Part shown: positions 53,622-62,785 of the stretch, in pieces
How positions within the stretch are numbered: the first letter of the stretch is position 1
Layout of the letters: each line of letters starts with the position of its first letter
Source of the DNA: JAKZVK01 sp965248255
GTDB taxonomy: Bacteria; Acidobacteriota; Terriglobia; Bryobacterales; UBA6623
Assembly: GCA_965248255.1 (NCBI GenBank)
Contig: CBDFIW010000004.1
Coordinates: 1,054,001 to 1,118,000, forward strand
Direction of reading: 5' to 3'
DNA length: 64,000 bases
Notes under the pieces: model-generated
Database searches by the model: none
Told to the model about the DNA's origin: nothing
Seen by the model: only the letters and a program-made list of their open reading frames with translations
Translations under genes and position numbers: made by a program

Positions 53622-54056
53622 GTGGATTCCCGTTCAGCAGAATTCCAGCGTTTCAAGCGGACAATGAACTTCCTGCTGTTCGCGCTGGTCGTCTACGACA
53701 TCATCCTTTCGTCGACTTGCTTGATCTGGCCGGACTTGTGGTTCCGCTTCATCCACGGTGCGGAACGTGTCGACCCCCAGGGCCTCATCCTGCGGACGGG
53801 AGCGATGTGGGCGGCCTTCTCTCTTTTTCAGTTCATCGCCTGGCGAAAGTGGCAGATCCAGCCTTACTGGCTTGCCGTCGTGGCGGGAATCCGTTTGACC
53901 GAAGTGTTCTCTGACTGGACCTACCTCTATGTGGCGACAGACATAACTTGGTTCGGATGGTTCGGCTTGTTCATCAATCCACCTATGAACGTTTTCTTGG
54001 GCTGGTATTTCATCAGATCTTACCGGCGCGTTCATGTCGACTTTGCGTGCGATTAG
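53622..54056 (+). CDS. Four-helix integral membrane protein at the head of the redox cluster
   Basis: A 144-residue protein with four hydrophobic segments: FLLFALVVYDIILSSTCLIW, LRTGAMWAAFSLFQFIAW, YWLAVVAGIRLTEVFSDWTY and FGLFINPPMNVFLGWYF. The start is GTG 53622 with AGAGGGAGG upstream. The N-terminal 125 residues of the cytochrome at 57111 have the same four-helix layout with comparable spacing, so this may be a stand-alone version of that anchor module. It lies 23 bp before the OYE-like gene. The function is unknown; a quinone or haem-protein docking role is inference. Confidence 0.65.
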   Translation: MDSRSAEFQRFKRTMNFLLFALVVYDIILSSTCLIWPDLWFRFIHGAERVDPQGLILRTGAMWAAFSLFQFIAWRKWQIQPYWLAVVAGIRLTEVFSDWTYLYVATDITWFGWFGLFINPPMNVFLGWYFIRSYRRVHVDFACD

Positions 54057-54079
54057 CTTGGGAAACGAGGAGTGTTGCG

Positions 54080-55431
54080 ATGGCAGACGATATCATCTTC
54101 CGGCCGCTGAAGTTTCGAAACCTCACGACGAAGAATCGGGTTTTCCGCTCGAACCTGGCGGGCCGATTCGGCAATTACGACGGGTCGGGTGGACAGGCGC
54201 GCATCAACTGGGAAGAGAAGTTCGCCCGCGGCGGCGTGGGGGCGATCATCTCCTCGTACGCGCCCGTTACCGTCAAGGGGCGGATTCTTCCCAATTACGC
54301 TTGCATCGACCGAGATGAACGAATCGGCTTCTGGCGCAAGGTCGCTGAGACAGTGCATCGATATGAGTGCCACTACATCCTGCAGCTCAGCCACGCCGGG
54401 AGGCAGCAGGATATGGGCGGCGTCGAAAACTTGCAGACCAAGGTCCTGAGTTCCACCAACAACAGAGATCCGTTTCACGGCATCCCCTGCCAGGCGATGA
54501 CGATAAAGCAGATCCGTGAGACGGTGCAGCAGTTCGCGGACGGTGTCAGGCGGGCGAGAGAAGCCGGCATTGACGGCGTCGAACTGCACAGCGCCAACGG
54601 CTACTTGATCACCTAGTTCCTCAGCTCGGCGATCAACGACCGCGAGGACGAATATGGGGGATCGCTCGAGAACCGGGCGCGGTTCGTCCTCGACATTATT
54701 CGGGCTGTGCGCAGAGAAGTCGGCGACGACTTTCACTTCCAAGCGAAGATCAGCGCCATCGAGCACGACAACGTGCTCAACCCGTTTGCAAAGGCGGGGA
54801 ACACCTTGGAAGACTCGATTCAAGTCTGCAAGTGGATGGAGGAAGCGGGGATCGACGCCATTCACGTCTCCACGGGGAGCCTGTTCCCTCATCCCCTGAA
54901 TCCGATCGGGGATTTCCCCTTCGAGCATGCCGTCCGCGGGTACCCCGTCTTGCTTCCCAGCGGCGTCGATACCCACCGCAACTACAGTTTCTTCCGCCGC
55001 CGCTGGCTCAGGCCTCTATTCCGTCTGATCTGGAACCGCCTGAAGAGAGGCGTTGCGATCGAAGGTGTCAGCGTCGATGAGGCGAGCGCTATTAAGAAGG
55101 CCGTCAAAGTCCCGGTGATCGTCACCGGCGGTTTTCAGCGCGCTTCTTACATTCGACAGGTGCTCGAAAACGAGGACTGTGATGCCGTCTCGATCGCCCG
55201 CTCTCTGATTGCCAACAACGACTTGGTCAAGATCTTCGCAGCGGGGCAGGATATGCCGGACCGTCCCTGCACCCACTGCAACAAGTGCCTGGTGTACGCC
55301 GGGCCCACCCTCTGGGGTGTTACGAAGAGTCGCGCTTCAGCAGCTATGACGCCATGATTGAAGAGGTGATGACGGTCTACGATCCTCCCGGGGACTGGGC
55401 CGTGTCTCCCCCACAGAGTGCTCATGTGTAA
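54080..55431 (+). pseudogene. Old Yellow Enzyme/enoate reductase-family FMN protein, disrupted by an amber codon and a frameshift
   Basis: ATG 54080 follows an AGGAG site. FRPLKFRNLTTKNRVFRSNL opens the barrel, LQLSHAGRQQDMG holds the FMN/substrate His region, and GVELHSANGYLIT ends at TAG (54614-54616) where the family has Gln (YLITQFLSS). The same frame then resumes FLSSAINDREDEYGGSLENR, VIVTGGFQ and AVSIARSLIANNDLV to PCTHCNKCLV. Near 55305 it shifts to another frame, HPLGCYEESRFSSYDAMIEE, ending at 55429-55431. A single C-to-T change and a one-base shift explain both lesions. Intact relatives reduce C=C bonds of unsaturated carbonyl compounds with NAD(P)H. The Cys cluster CTHCNKC would bind FeS if completed. 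Confidence 0.85.
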
Positions 55432-55496
55432 GCGCTTCGGCGCGGGAGCGCGCTCGTTCATCAGCGCTCTACGAGGACACAGGAGGCGATGATTTC

Positions 55497-56984
55497 ATGT
55501 CACAAGATACTCGCCTGACGCCGGTTGAGATCTTCGGCCGCAGACGAACAAGAAGGCGTTTGCTCATACTCCTTGTGATCGTCGCGGTGGCAGCGGTCTA
55601 CCTCTACTGGCGATTCAACCCCAATCGCCCCGTCGACTACAGCGAGATTCATGATCACTTCAAGTACGGGTCGATCGGAAGCGAGCGCGCTAACGGGGTC
55701 CCGTACTGGATTCTCAAGGTCTTGCCGCGGATCTTTCCGGACAAGCTTCCGGGCGCGGGCTACGCGTCGCTGGGCTTCATTCAGGAAGAAGGTCGTGACC
55801 TGCCCATCGGCTTCTCCAAGCGCCGCATCTTCATCGATCGCGCCTGGCTGAACTGCAGTGTGTGCCACACCGGCACCGTGCGCGACACACCGGGCAGCAA
55901 GCCCAAGGTCTATCTCGGCATGCCCGCCAACACGATGGACCTCCAGGCACTCGTCTTGTTCCTGGTCGATTGCGCGCGCGACGAACGGTTCTCGACCGAG
56001 CGGATCATGGCCGAGATCGAGGCGATCGGCGGCGACCTCGGCTTCGTGGAGCGGTTTCTCTACCGCAACTTCGCTATCCCACAGACCCGCGACGAGCTCC
56101 TCGCGACAGCTCGGGTCGTTGAGTTCTTCGGTCGGCAGCCCGGTTTGTGGGGGCCGGGACGTGTCGATACTTTCAATCCCTACAAGGCCGTACAGTTCAA
56201 CTTTCCAATGGACAAGGTCCCCGAAGAGGAGATCATTGGGATCTCCGATCTGCCCTCGATCTGGCTACAGCGCAAGCGTGTTGGCATGGAGCTGCATTGG
56301 GACGGGAACAACAGGCCAGTGGAAGAAAGGAACAAGAGCGCCGCGCTGGGAGCAGGTGTGACGGCGACCACGATCGACATCCCTCGCATCGAGCGCATCG
56401 AGGACTGGCTCTGGGATCACGAGCCGCCGGGTTATCCCTATGAGGTCGATGGCCGGCTAGCCGCCCGAGGGCAGCCGCTCTATGAGAGCTACTGCGCCGC
56501 TTGCCATGGGAAGGACGGCAGAGATTTCGAGGGCGAGTACGTGGGGACCGTGGTTCCCATTGATGAAATCGGAACGGATCGCCACCGGCTGGACTCCTAC
56601 ACCCGAGCGTTGGTCGCCAACCAAAACACGCTCTACGCCGGTTACCCGTGGCGATTCAGCCACTTCAAGAAAACCAACGGCTACGCCAACTTACCGCTGG
56701 ATGGAATCTGGCTGCGCGCGCCGTATTTGCACAACGGGTCCGTGCCTACACTTCGAGACCTGCTGGAACCGCCCGAAGACCGTCCGCAGATTTTCTACCG
56801 TGGGTACGACGTGTTTGACCGCGAGCGAGTCGGCTTCGTCTCAACGGTCGCCCAAGAGGGGGGGCACCGCTACTTCAAGTACGATACGCGCGTTCCGGGC
56901 AACGGCAATCAGGGCCATCTCTACGGGACACAGCTTTCAGCGGAAGAGAAGGATGCGCTGGTGGAGTACATGAAGCAGTTTTGA
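55497..56984 (+). CDS. Membrane-anchored di-haem c-type cytochrome (RoxA/peroxidase-like), first copy
   Basis: A 495-residue protein with one N-terminal membrane segment (LLILLVIVAVAAVYLYW) and a periplasmic part. Haem sites are C120-SVC-H124 in LNCSVCHTGT and C333-AAC-H337 in SYCAACHGKD. Between them come WGPGRVDTFNPYK and RVGMELHWDGNN. The C-terminal block IWLRAPYLHNGSVPTLRDLL with FYRGYDVFDRERVGF is typical of large di-haem cytochromes near RoxA and the di-haem peroxidases. A direct enzymatic role, such as oxidative cleavage, or pure electron transfer are both possible. The gene is intact, 65 bp after the OYE-like gene. Confidence 0.85.
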   Translation: MSQDTRLTPVEIFGRRRTRRRLLILLVIVAVAAVYLYWRFNPNRPVDYSEIHDHFKYGSIGSERANGVPYWILKVLPRIFPDKLPGAGYASLGFIQEEGRDLPIGFSKRRIFIDRAWLNCSVCHTGTVRDTPGSKPKVYLGMPANTMDLQALVLFLVDCARDERFSTERIMAEIEAIGGDLGFVERFLYRNFAIPQTRDELLATARVVEFFGRQPGLWGPGRVDTFNPYKAVQFNFPMDKVPEEEIIGISDLPSIWLQRKRVGMELHWDGNNRPVEERNKSAALGAGVTATTIDIPRIERIEDWLWDHEPPGYPYEVDGRLAARGQPLYESYCAACHGKDGRDFEGEYVGTVVPIDEIGTDRHRLDSYTRALVANQNTLYAGYPWRFSHFKKTNGYANLPLDGIWLRAPYLHNGSVPTLRDLLEPPEDRPQIFYRGYDVFDRERVGFVSTVAQEGGHRYFKYDTRVPGNGNQGHLYGTQLSAEEKDALVEYMKQF

Positions 56985-57110
56985 GGGCGTGGCCGCCGTG
57001 GCGCCAAGGCGAACAAGGAACGGACCGCTGCCAACAGTTAGATCGTGAGAGCGTACGATCAGGATCCGCCGCTCTCCGATCCTCCTATCGAGACCCTGAG
57101 GTAGAGATAG

Positions 57111-58934
57111 ATGAACAGGTACAAGAGATGGTTTAGTCGCGTCGTTTGGCTGGGCATCGCCTTCAACGTCTACTTCTCCGTGCTGAGTCTGGTCGCTCCG
57201 AACCAGCTTCTGGCGTTTCTCGATTTACAACCGGCGGAGCCTACGGTCTGGCTGAGCTTTTCAGGAAATCTGCTCATCCTTCTGAGTTTGTTCTACATCC
57301 TCCCGGCGATTGATCCTGACCGGTATCGCCTGAATGCGTGGTTGGCGATTTTCTCCCGGTTCGCGGGCGTCTTGTTCTTCACCTCGTTCGTCCTCTTGGG
57401 GGCGCAGCAAGAGCTACTCCTCTTCGCGGGGGCCGACCTGGTCTTCGCTACGCTGCAAACGATCCTCCTGCGGCTCGGGACGCGGGACGAAAGAGACCCT
57501 GCGCCGCTGTCTCCTGAACGCAGGACGCGCCGGTGGATCATGGTCGGTGCTGTCGTGCTGCTGCTTCTCGTTGTTGTGACGGTGGGCTGGTTCAATCTGT
57601 TCCGAGAGGTACCGCAAACATTCACCTCCATCGAGGAGCGCTTCAAGTACGGCTCGATCGGGGCAGAGAACGAGCAAGGGCTGCCCTACTATCTGTGGCT
57701 GGTCTTGCCGCGGATGTTCCCAGACCTGCTGCCGGGCCCGGGAGGCTACGTCTCGCTCGGCCTGCACTGGGAAGAGGGCCGGGAGCTGCCGATCGGATTC
57801 TCCAAGAAGGCAGTCGGCTTTCCGCGCGTCGCCATCAACTGCGCCTTTTGCCACAGTGGGACCGTGCGAACCGCGCCCGACGCGGTCCCCTCCATCCACC
57901 TGGGCGGCCCCGGCCATCAGTTCGACTCGCAGAGCTACCAACGCTTCCTCTTTGCCTGTGGCAGCGACCCCCGTTTCACCGCCGACAACATCATGGAGGA
58001 ACTGGAGTCCGTCTACGAGTTCTCTCTGATCGAGTCGTTGCTGTTCCGCTACATCATCATTCCTCAGGTGCAAAACGGCCTGTTGGAGCAGAGGGAAGAG
58101 TACGCCTGGACGTATGAGATGCCGGATTGGGGCCACGGCCGCATCGACCCGTTCAATCCTGTGAAGTTGGGGAGGCTCGGTCAGCCGTTCGACGGCACCA
58201 TCGGGAACTCCGACAAGGTGCCGATCTGGAATTTCCGTCCTCGAGTGGGCATGTCACTGCATTGGGATGGCTTGAGCTCGACCCTGCGTGACGTCATCCT
58301 GAGTTCCGCGATCGGCGACGGGGCCACGCACGACTCCCTGCCCGTCGAAGACATGGTGGCGTTGGAAAACTGGCTTATGGACGTCAAACCTCCCCAGTTT
58401 CCGTTCCCTATCGACGAGGCGCTGGCCGCCCAGGGACAGCCGATCTATGCCGAGCACTGCGCTTCCTGTCACGAGTTCGGACAGGAGAAGACGGGCACGG
58501 TGATTCCCCTCGACGAGGTCGGAACCGACCGCCATCGCTTCGACATGTGGACAAAGGCGTCCGCCGAGGCCTACAACGCGTTCGCCGACGGATACGAGTG
58601 GGACATGAACGGCTTCGGCAAGCCCGATGGGTATGTGGCCGTCCCGCTCGACGGCGTGTGGATCCGAGCACCATATCTACACAACGGATCGGTCCCCACC
58701 ATGAGAGACCTTCTGGAGCCGCCCGAGAATCGGCCCAAGGTGTTCTACCGCGGGTACGACGTCTACGACCCCGGCCCCATGGGCTTTGTCTCCAACGTCA
58801 CCGAAGAAGCCGGCCACCCCTTTACACGGTACGACACGGTCGAGCGGGGTAACGCAAACGTGGGCCACCTCTACGGGACCGGGCTGAGTCCGCAACAAAA
58901 GCAGGCGCTCGTGGAGTACATGAAGACTTTGTGA
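57111..58934 (+). CDS. Di-haem c-type cytochrome with N-terminal four-helix membrane domain, second copy
   Basis: A 607-residue protein. Residues 1-125 have four membrane segments (VVWLGIAFNVYFSVLSLVAP, LLILLSLFYILPAI, FAGVLFFTSFVLLGA, LLLFAGADLVFATLQTILL), and a fifth segment lies at 142-160 (WIMVGAVVLLLLVVVTVGW). The rest is a paralogue of the 55497 protein: FKYGSIGAENEQGLPYYLWL, haem C244-AFC-H248, haem C450-ASC-H454 and WIRAPYLHNGSVPTMRDLLE. The extra membrane domain resembles the small protein at 53622. The gene is intact, and the 126-bp gap from the first cytochrome is still within operon range. It probably exchanges electrons between the membrane and periplasmic oxidases. Confidence 0.87.
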   Translation: MNRYKRWFSRVVWLGIAFNVYFSVLSLVAPNQLLAFLDLQPAEPTVWLSFSGNLLILLSLFYILPAIDPDRYRLNAWLAIFSRFAGVLFFTSFVLLGAQQELLLFAGADLVFATLQTILLRLGTRDERDPAPLSPERRTRRWIMVGAVVLLLLVVVTVGWFNLFREVPQTFTSIEERFKYGSIGAENEQGLPYYLWLVLPRMFPDLLPGPGGYVSLGLHWEEGRELPIGFSKKAVGFPRVAINCAFCHSGTVRTAPDAVPSIHLGGPGHQFDSQSYQRFLFACGSDPRFTADNIMEELESVYEFSLIESLLFRYIIIPQVQNGLLEQREEYAWTYEMPDWGHGRIDPFNPVKLGRLGQPFDGTIGNSDKVPIWNFRPRVGMSLHWDGLSSTLRDVILSSAIGDGATHDSLPVEDMVALENWLMDVKPPQFPFPIDEALAAQGQPIYAEHCASCHEFGQEKTGTVIPLDEVGTDRHRFDMWTKASAEAYNAFADGYEWDMNGFGKPDGYVAVPLDGVWIRAPYLHNGSVPTMRDLLEPPENRPKVFYRGYDVYDPGPMGFVSNVTEEAGHPFTRYDTVERGNANVGHLYGTGLSPQQKQALVEYMKTL

Positions 58935-59004
58935 GTGCCGGCCGATCGGCCGGGGCGTTTGTAACTTGTAACGCTACACGGACGCGATTGATCGGAGGGC
59001 TGAA

Positions 59005-60626
59005 TTGACCGAATCCTACGACGTCGTCGTGATCGGCTCTGGTTTCGGCGGTGCGATTACGGCCTGCCGCCTCGCGCAAGCGGGTCGCTCCGTGTGTGTT
59101 CTCGAGCGCGGCCAGCAGTGGGACAAGACCGACTTTCCACGGTCCCCCGGCGAAGTCTCCCAGTCGTTCTGGCGCGAGAAAGAGAGCTTCGGCTTTCTGG
59201 AGTACAAGGTTTTCAAACGCATCGACGTCGTCCAAGGCTGCGGCGTCGGCGGCGGCTCTCTCCACTACCTTGATGTCCATCTGCGAACGCCCCCGCAGAT
59301 CTTCGAGCAACAAGCGTGGCCGAAGAGCATCACGCGGACTCTCCTAGACCCCTACTATCAGCTTGCTGAGGGGATGCTCGAGTCGAAGCCTCTCGCCCCC
59401 CCCCCCCCCCCGAGGGTCGGCCGATGCCCGCCAGGACCGAGGCGTTTCTCGAAGCGGCCCGGCGCGCCGGACGGCTAGGAGAGTTGGTCCCGATTGGCGT
59501 TTACACGGGTCCGGAGCGCGATCACCCTGTGAGCGGCATTGCCCAGGACCCGTGCAATTACTCGGGCAACTGTATGCTGGGGTGCGTTCTTCACTCCAAG
59601 AACACTCTTGATCTGAACTACATCCCCCTCGCGCGCAACAACGGTGCGGCAGTGTTTCCACTCCATGAAGTGGACCGCATCGAACCGCTGGAGGAGCAGG
59701 GATACCGGGTTCACTTCAAACAGCTTGATCCGACGCGGCCCCTACGCCGGGAGTCGGGCTCTGTACGCGGGGCCACCGTGATCGTGGCGGGCGGCACGTT
59801 GGGTTCGGCGGAGTTGTTGCTGCGATGCCGCGACATCTACAAGACACTGCCCAACTTGAGTCCAACCTTGGGCCAGCGGTTCTCGGGCAACGGCGACATG
59901 CTTCTTGGCTTCACAGCCGGGGCCGACCGTACGATCGACCCCGGGCGTGGTCCCAGCATCACCGCCGGAGCAGATTTTTCAACGCAGAACAACACCATCT
60001 ACATCGAAGACCTAGGCTTCCCGGATCCTTTCATGTGGATGTTGGAGGGCGCTATTCCCACGACCCATCGTGTCAGGAATATCCTCAGGGCGCTCAAGAG
60101 CTACGTTCTCGACGCGATCGGCGTCGGCAACGGACGCATTGCCTTCGAGGCTGATCGGCTCTTTCGTGGCGGCGCGACGACGAACATGCTTCCCTATCTG
60201 GGTATGGGGACAGACGCAGCCAACGGTCGCATCCGGCTCAAGAAGGGTTCCTTGGACATCTCCTGGAACCCCGCCAAGAGCAAGGCGATGTTTCGTGAGA
60301 TGGAAAAGGGCTTGAAGGAGCTGAGCCGCGGCCTCGACGGCAAGTACCTGCCTAGCCTGCTGTGGAAGTGGCCCTTCAGAAAACTGCTCACCGCCCACCC
60401 GTTGGGCGGGTGTTGCATGGGCGACGACCCGGCCGGCAGCGTCGCTAATGAGGATGGCGAGGTCTGGGGCTACCCGGGCCTCTACGTGGCCGACGCCGGC
60501 ATCATTCCGTCGGCGCTGACCGTGAACCCATCCTTGACCATCAGTGCGCTGGCCGAACGAATCGCCTACAAGATGATTCACCAACAGGAGATCGACCAGG
60601 GAGGCACGCCACCGTCAAACAAGTAG
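59005..60626 (+). pseudogene. GMC-family flavoprotein oxidoreductase (cholesterol-oxidase-like), frameshifted at a C16 tract
   Basis: The start at 59005 (TTG, with GGAGG upstream) opens the FAD site VVVIGSGFGGAITACRLAQA. The reading frame hits C16 at 59396-59411; with 14 or 17 C the protein continues PEGRPMPARTEAFLEAARRA to 60626. The second frame has the Cys block DPCNYSGNCMLGCVLHSKNT (CxxSxxCxxxC), TVIVAGGTLGSAELLL, and the GMC end HPLGGCCMGDDP with GLYVADAGIIPSALTVNPSL. GMC enzymes oxidise alcohols such as sterols or choline through FAD. As read, the enzyme is broken; a phase-variable tract or a sequencing error are both open. Confidence 0.85.
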
Positions 60627-60690
60627 GCCGGGCAGTTGCGGGCGCTGGATATTAGTCTGTGCCCGGGCGCAGTGGCAAAGGGAGGTTCGG

Positions 60691-62519
60691 ATGGAGGAGA
60701 AGACCCTACAGGCCGTCGTGATCGGGAGCGGCTTCGGCGGCTCGATCAACGCCTGCCGGCTCAGCCGGGCGTGGCCCGGCGAAGTGCTGGTTCTCGAGCG
60801 AGGCAAGCGATACCCGCTGGCGTCCTTCCCGCGCTCTCCCAACCGCTTGACGCGGAACCTGTGGAACATCCCCGAACCAGAGCCCCCTTGGTGGTCCTGG
60901 AAACGGTGGTTTCGCAAACGGACAACCTTCAGTGCAATCGCCGATCAAGAGTTGCACGGTTTGTTCGACGTCCGTTCCTACGACCACATGGACGTCATCA
61001 TGAGCGCCGGCCTGGGCGGCGGGTCGTTGATCTACAACAACGTCTTCCTATTCCCCCCCCCCAAGAGATATTCGACGACCATCGCTGGCCCGAGACCTGC
61101 ACCTGGGACACGCTGCACGGCTACTACCAGGTCGCAAAGGAGGTGCTGGCCCCGCGAACTCTACCGGGATACGATCCTGACGATGACAGCGTCGTCCCCG
61201 ACAACCCCAGACGCCGCGTCATCCGCACCGAGTTGTTCCGTAAGGTCGCCAAGAAGAACGGCCGCACCGCCAGCCTGGCTGAGATCAACGTCTTCTTTGG
61301 CAACGACCTGAACGGCGAGCCGCTCGAGATCGGCCATCAAGATGAGAACCGATTCGGGGCCCTTCAGACCTCGTGCGTATATTGCGGCGAATGTATGATC
61401 GGATGCAACTACCATGCAAAGAACACCCTCGACCTCAACTATCTGCACGTCGCCGAGCATGAACATCGCGCGACCATCCGAACCGAGCATCTGGCCGAGG
61501 CCATCGTTCCGGTAAACCAGAATGGCAAAGACGACCCTGGCGGGGACGGGGCCAACGGATACCGTGTCTACTACTGGGATCTGCGCGAGGAGGACTTGAA
61601 AGACCAACGAGCCCGCATCAACGACTATCGCGACCTTCCTTCGGTCCACACCAAGCGGGTCATCGTATCGGCGGGTAGCTTGGGATCGACCGAGTTGCTG
61701 CTTCGCAACAAGCAAGTCCACGGAACGTTGGGACGCATCAGCGACCGGCTCGGCCAAGGCTTTTCCGGTAACGGCGATTTCCTCTCATTCGCCCTTCGCA
61801 GTGAGTCGGCGGTCGAGGCGCATTACGGCCCGGTGATCACGCAGTACACCGATTACAACCTGTACAAAGACTTTGATCGGGACCGCGCCTTTCTTATTGA
61901 GGACTCCGCCTACCCGGCGGAGATTGCTTGGTTCCTTGAGGGGTTCAGGCCCGGCCTCTCCCGCATTCCTTCCGCGTTTCATGCCGTGCTCGACTTCATC
62001 CGGCGTTGGACTACGGGCAGAAACAGCGGCCGGGTCGGCGGGACCGTCCGCGGCGCGCTGGGAGGAACGGTGACCGACAAGACGGTCATCCACCTTGACA
62101 TGGGCGTAGACAAAGCCGACGGCACGATGTCGCTGGGCAAGGACCAGCGCCTTCGGATTGGATGGCCGTACCGCAACAGCATGTTGCTGTATCGCGCCAT
62201 GCTGGAGGCTGGGAAGAGTTTCAGCCGCGTCGTCTGGGCACGCTTGTACCTCCCCTTGCTCACTTGGAGCTGGCCGCTGCGCCGGAACGGCACCGTTCAC
62301 CCGCTGGGTGGCTGCAGCCTGGGGGCCGACAAGAGGAGAGGTGTCGCGAGCGCCGACCCTCACAACTTCGGCGAGGTCTTCGAGTACCGCAACCTCTACG
62401 TAGCGGACGGCTCCCTTTTGCCGACCGCCGCCGGATCGAATCCGACCGCGACCATCTCCGCCCTCTCCGAGATGGTCGCCGAGGGCATCACCGGGGAATC
62501 GCCGACCCCGGATCTGTAG
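60691..62519 (+). pseudogene. GMC-family flavoprotein oxidoreductase with ferredoxin-like Cys motif, frameshifted at a C10 tract
   Basis: ATG 60691 follows GGAGG. The FAD site is VVIGSGFGGSINACRLSRA and then GLGGGSLIYNNVFLF. The frame meets C10 at 61053-61062; with 8 or 11 C it would continue QEIFDDHRWPETCTWDTLHG to the stop at 62519. Downstream, SCVYCGECMIGCNYHAKNTL has the full CxxCxxCxxxC spacing of a 4Fe-4S ferredoxin site. HPLGGCSLGAD and LYVADGSLLPTAAGSNPTA close the GMC fold. It is a paralogue of the upstream GMC gene. The pair, 64 bp apart, follows the cytochromes on the same strand. Confidence 0.85.
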
Positions 62520-62785
62520 CCCAATGAACGGGGACGGCACGCCTTGGGGCGTCGCGTGCTGGACTCGCGTGATTGTCGCCGAAACGTGAAAAACACGGAC
62601 TTTGGCTCGGCTTGTAGCACGGATCTTGCCTTGAGATCTGCGACTTTTTCCTTTGAGCACGGTACCTCTGCTGCTGAGCTGGTGGCGGCTTTCCTGTCGC
62701 TACGGCTGGGCTCCACCCTCCCTTGATTGGACGTGTGGGCCCTGCGTGCTTGATAATGCTCGGCAAGCAGATAGGGAGCGGCGAC

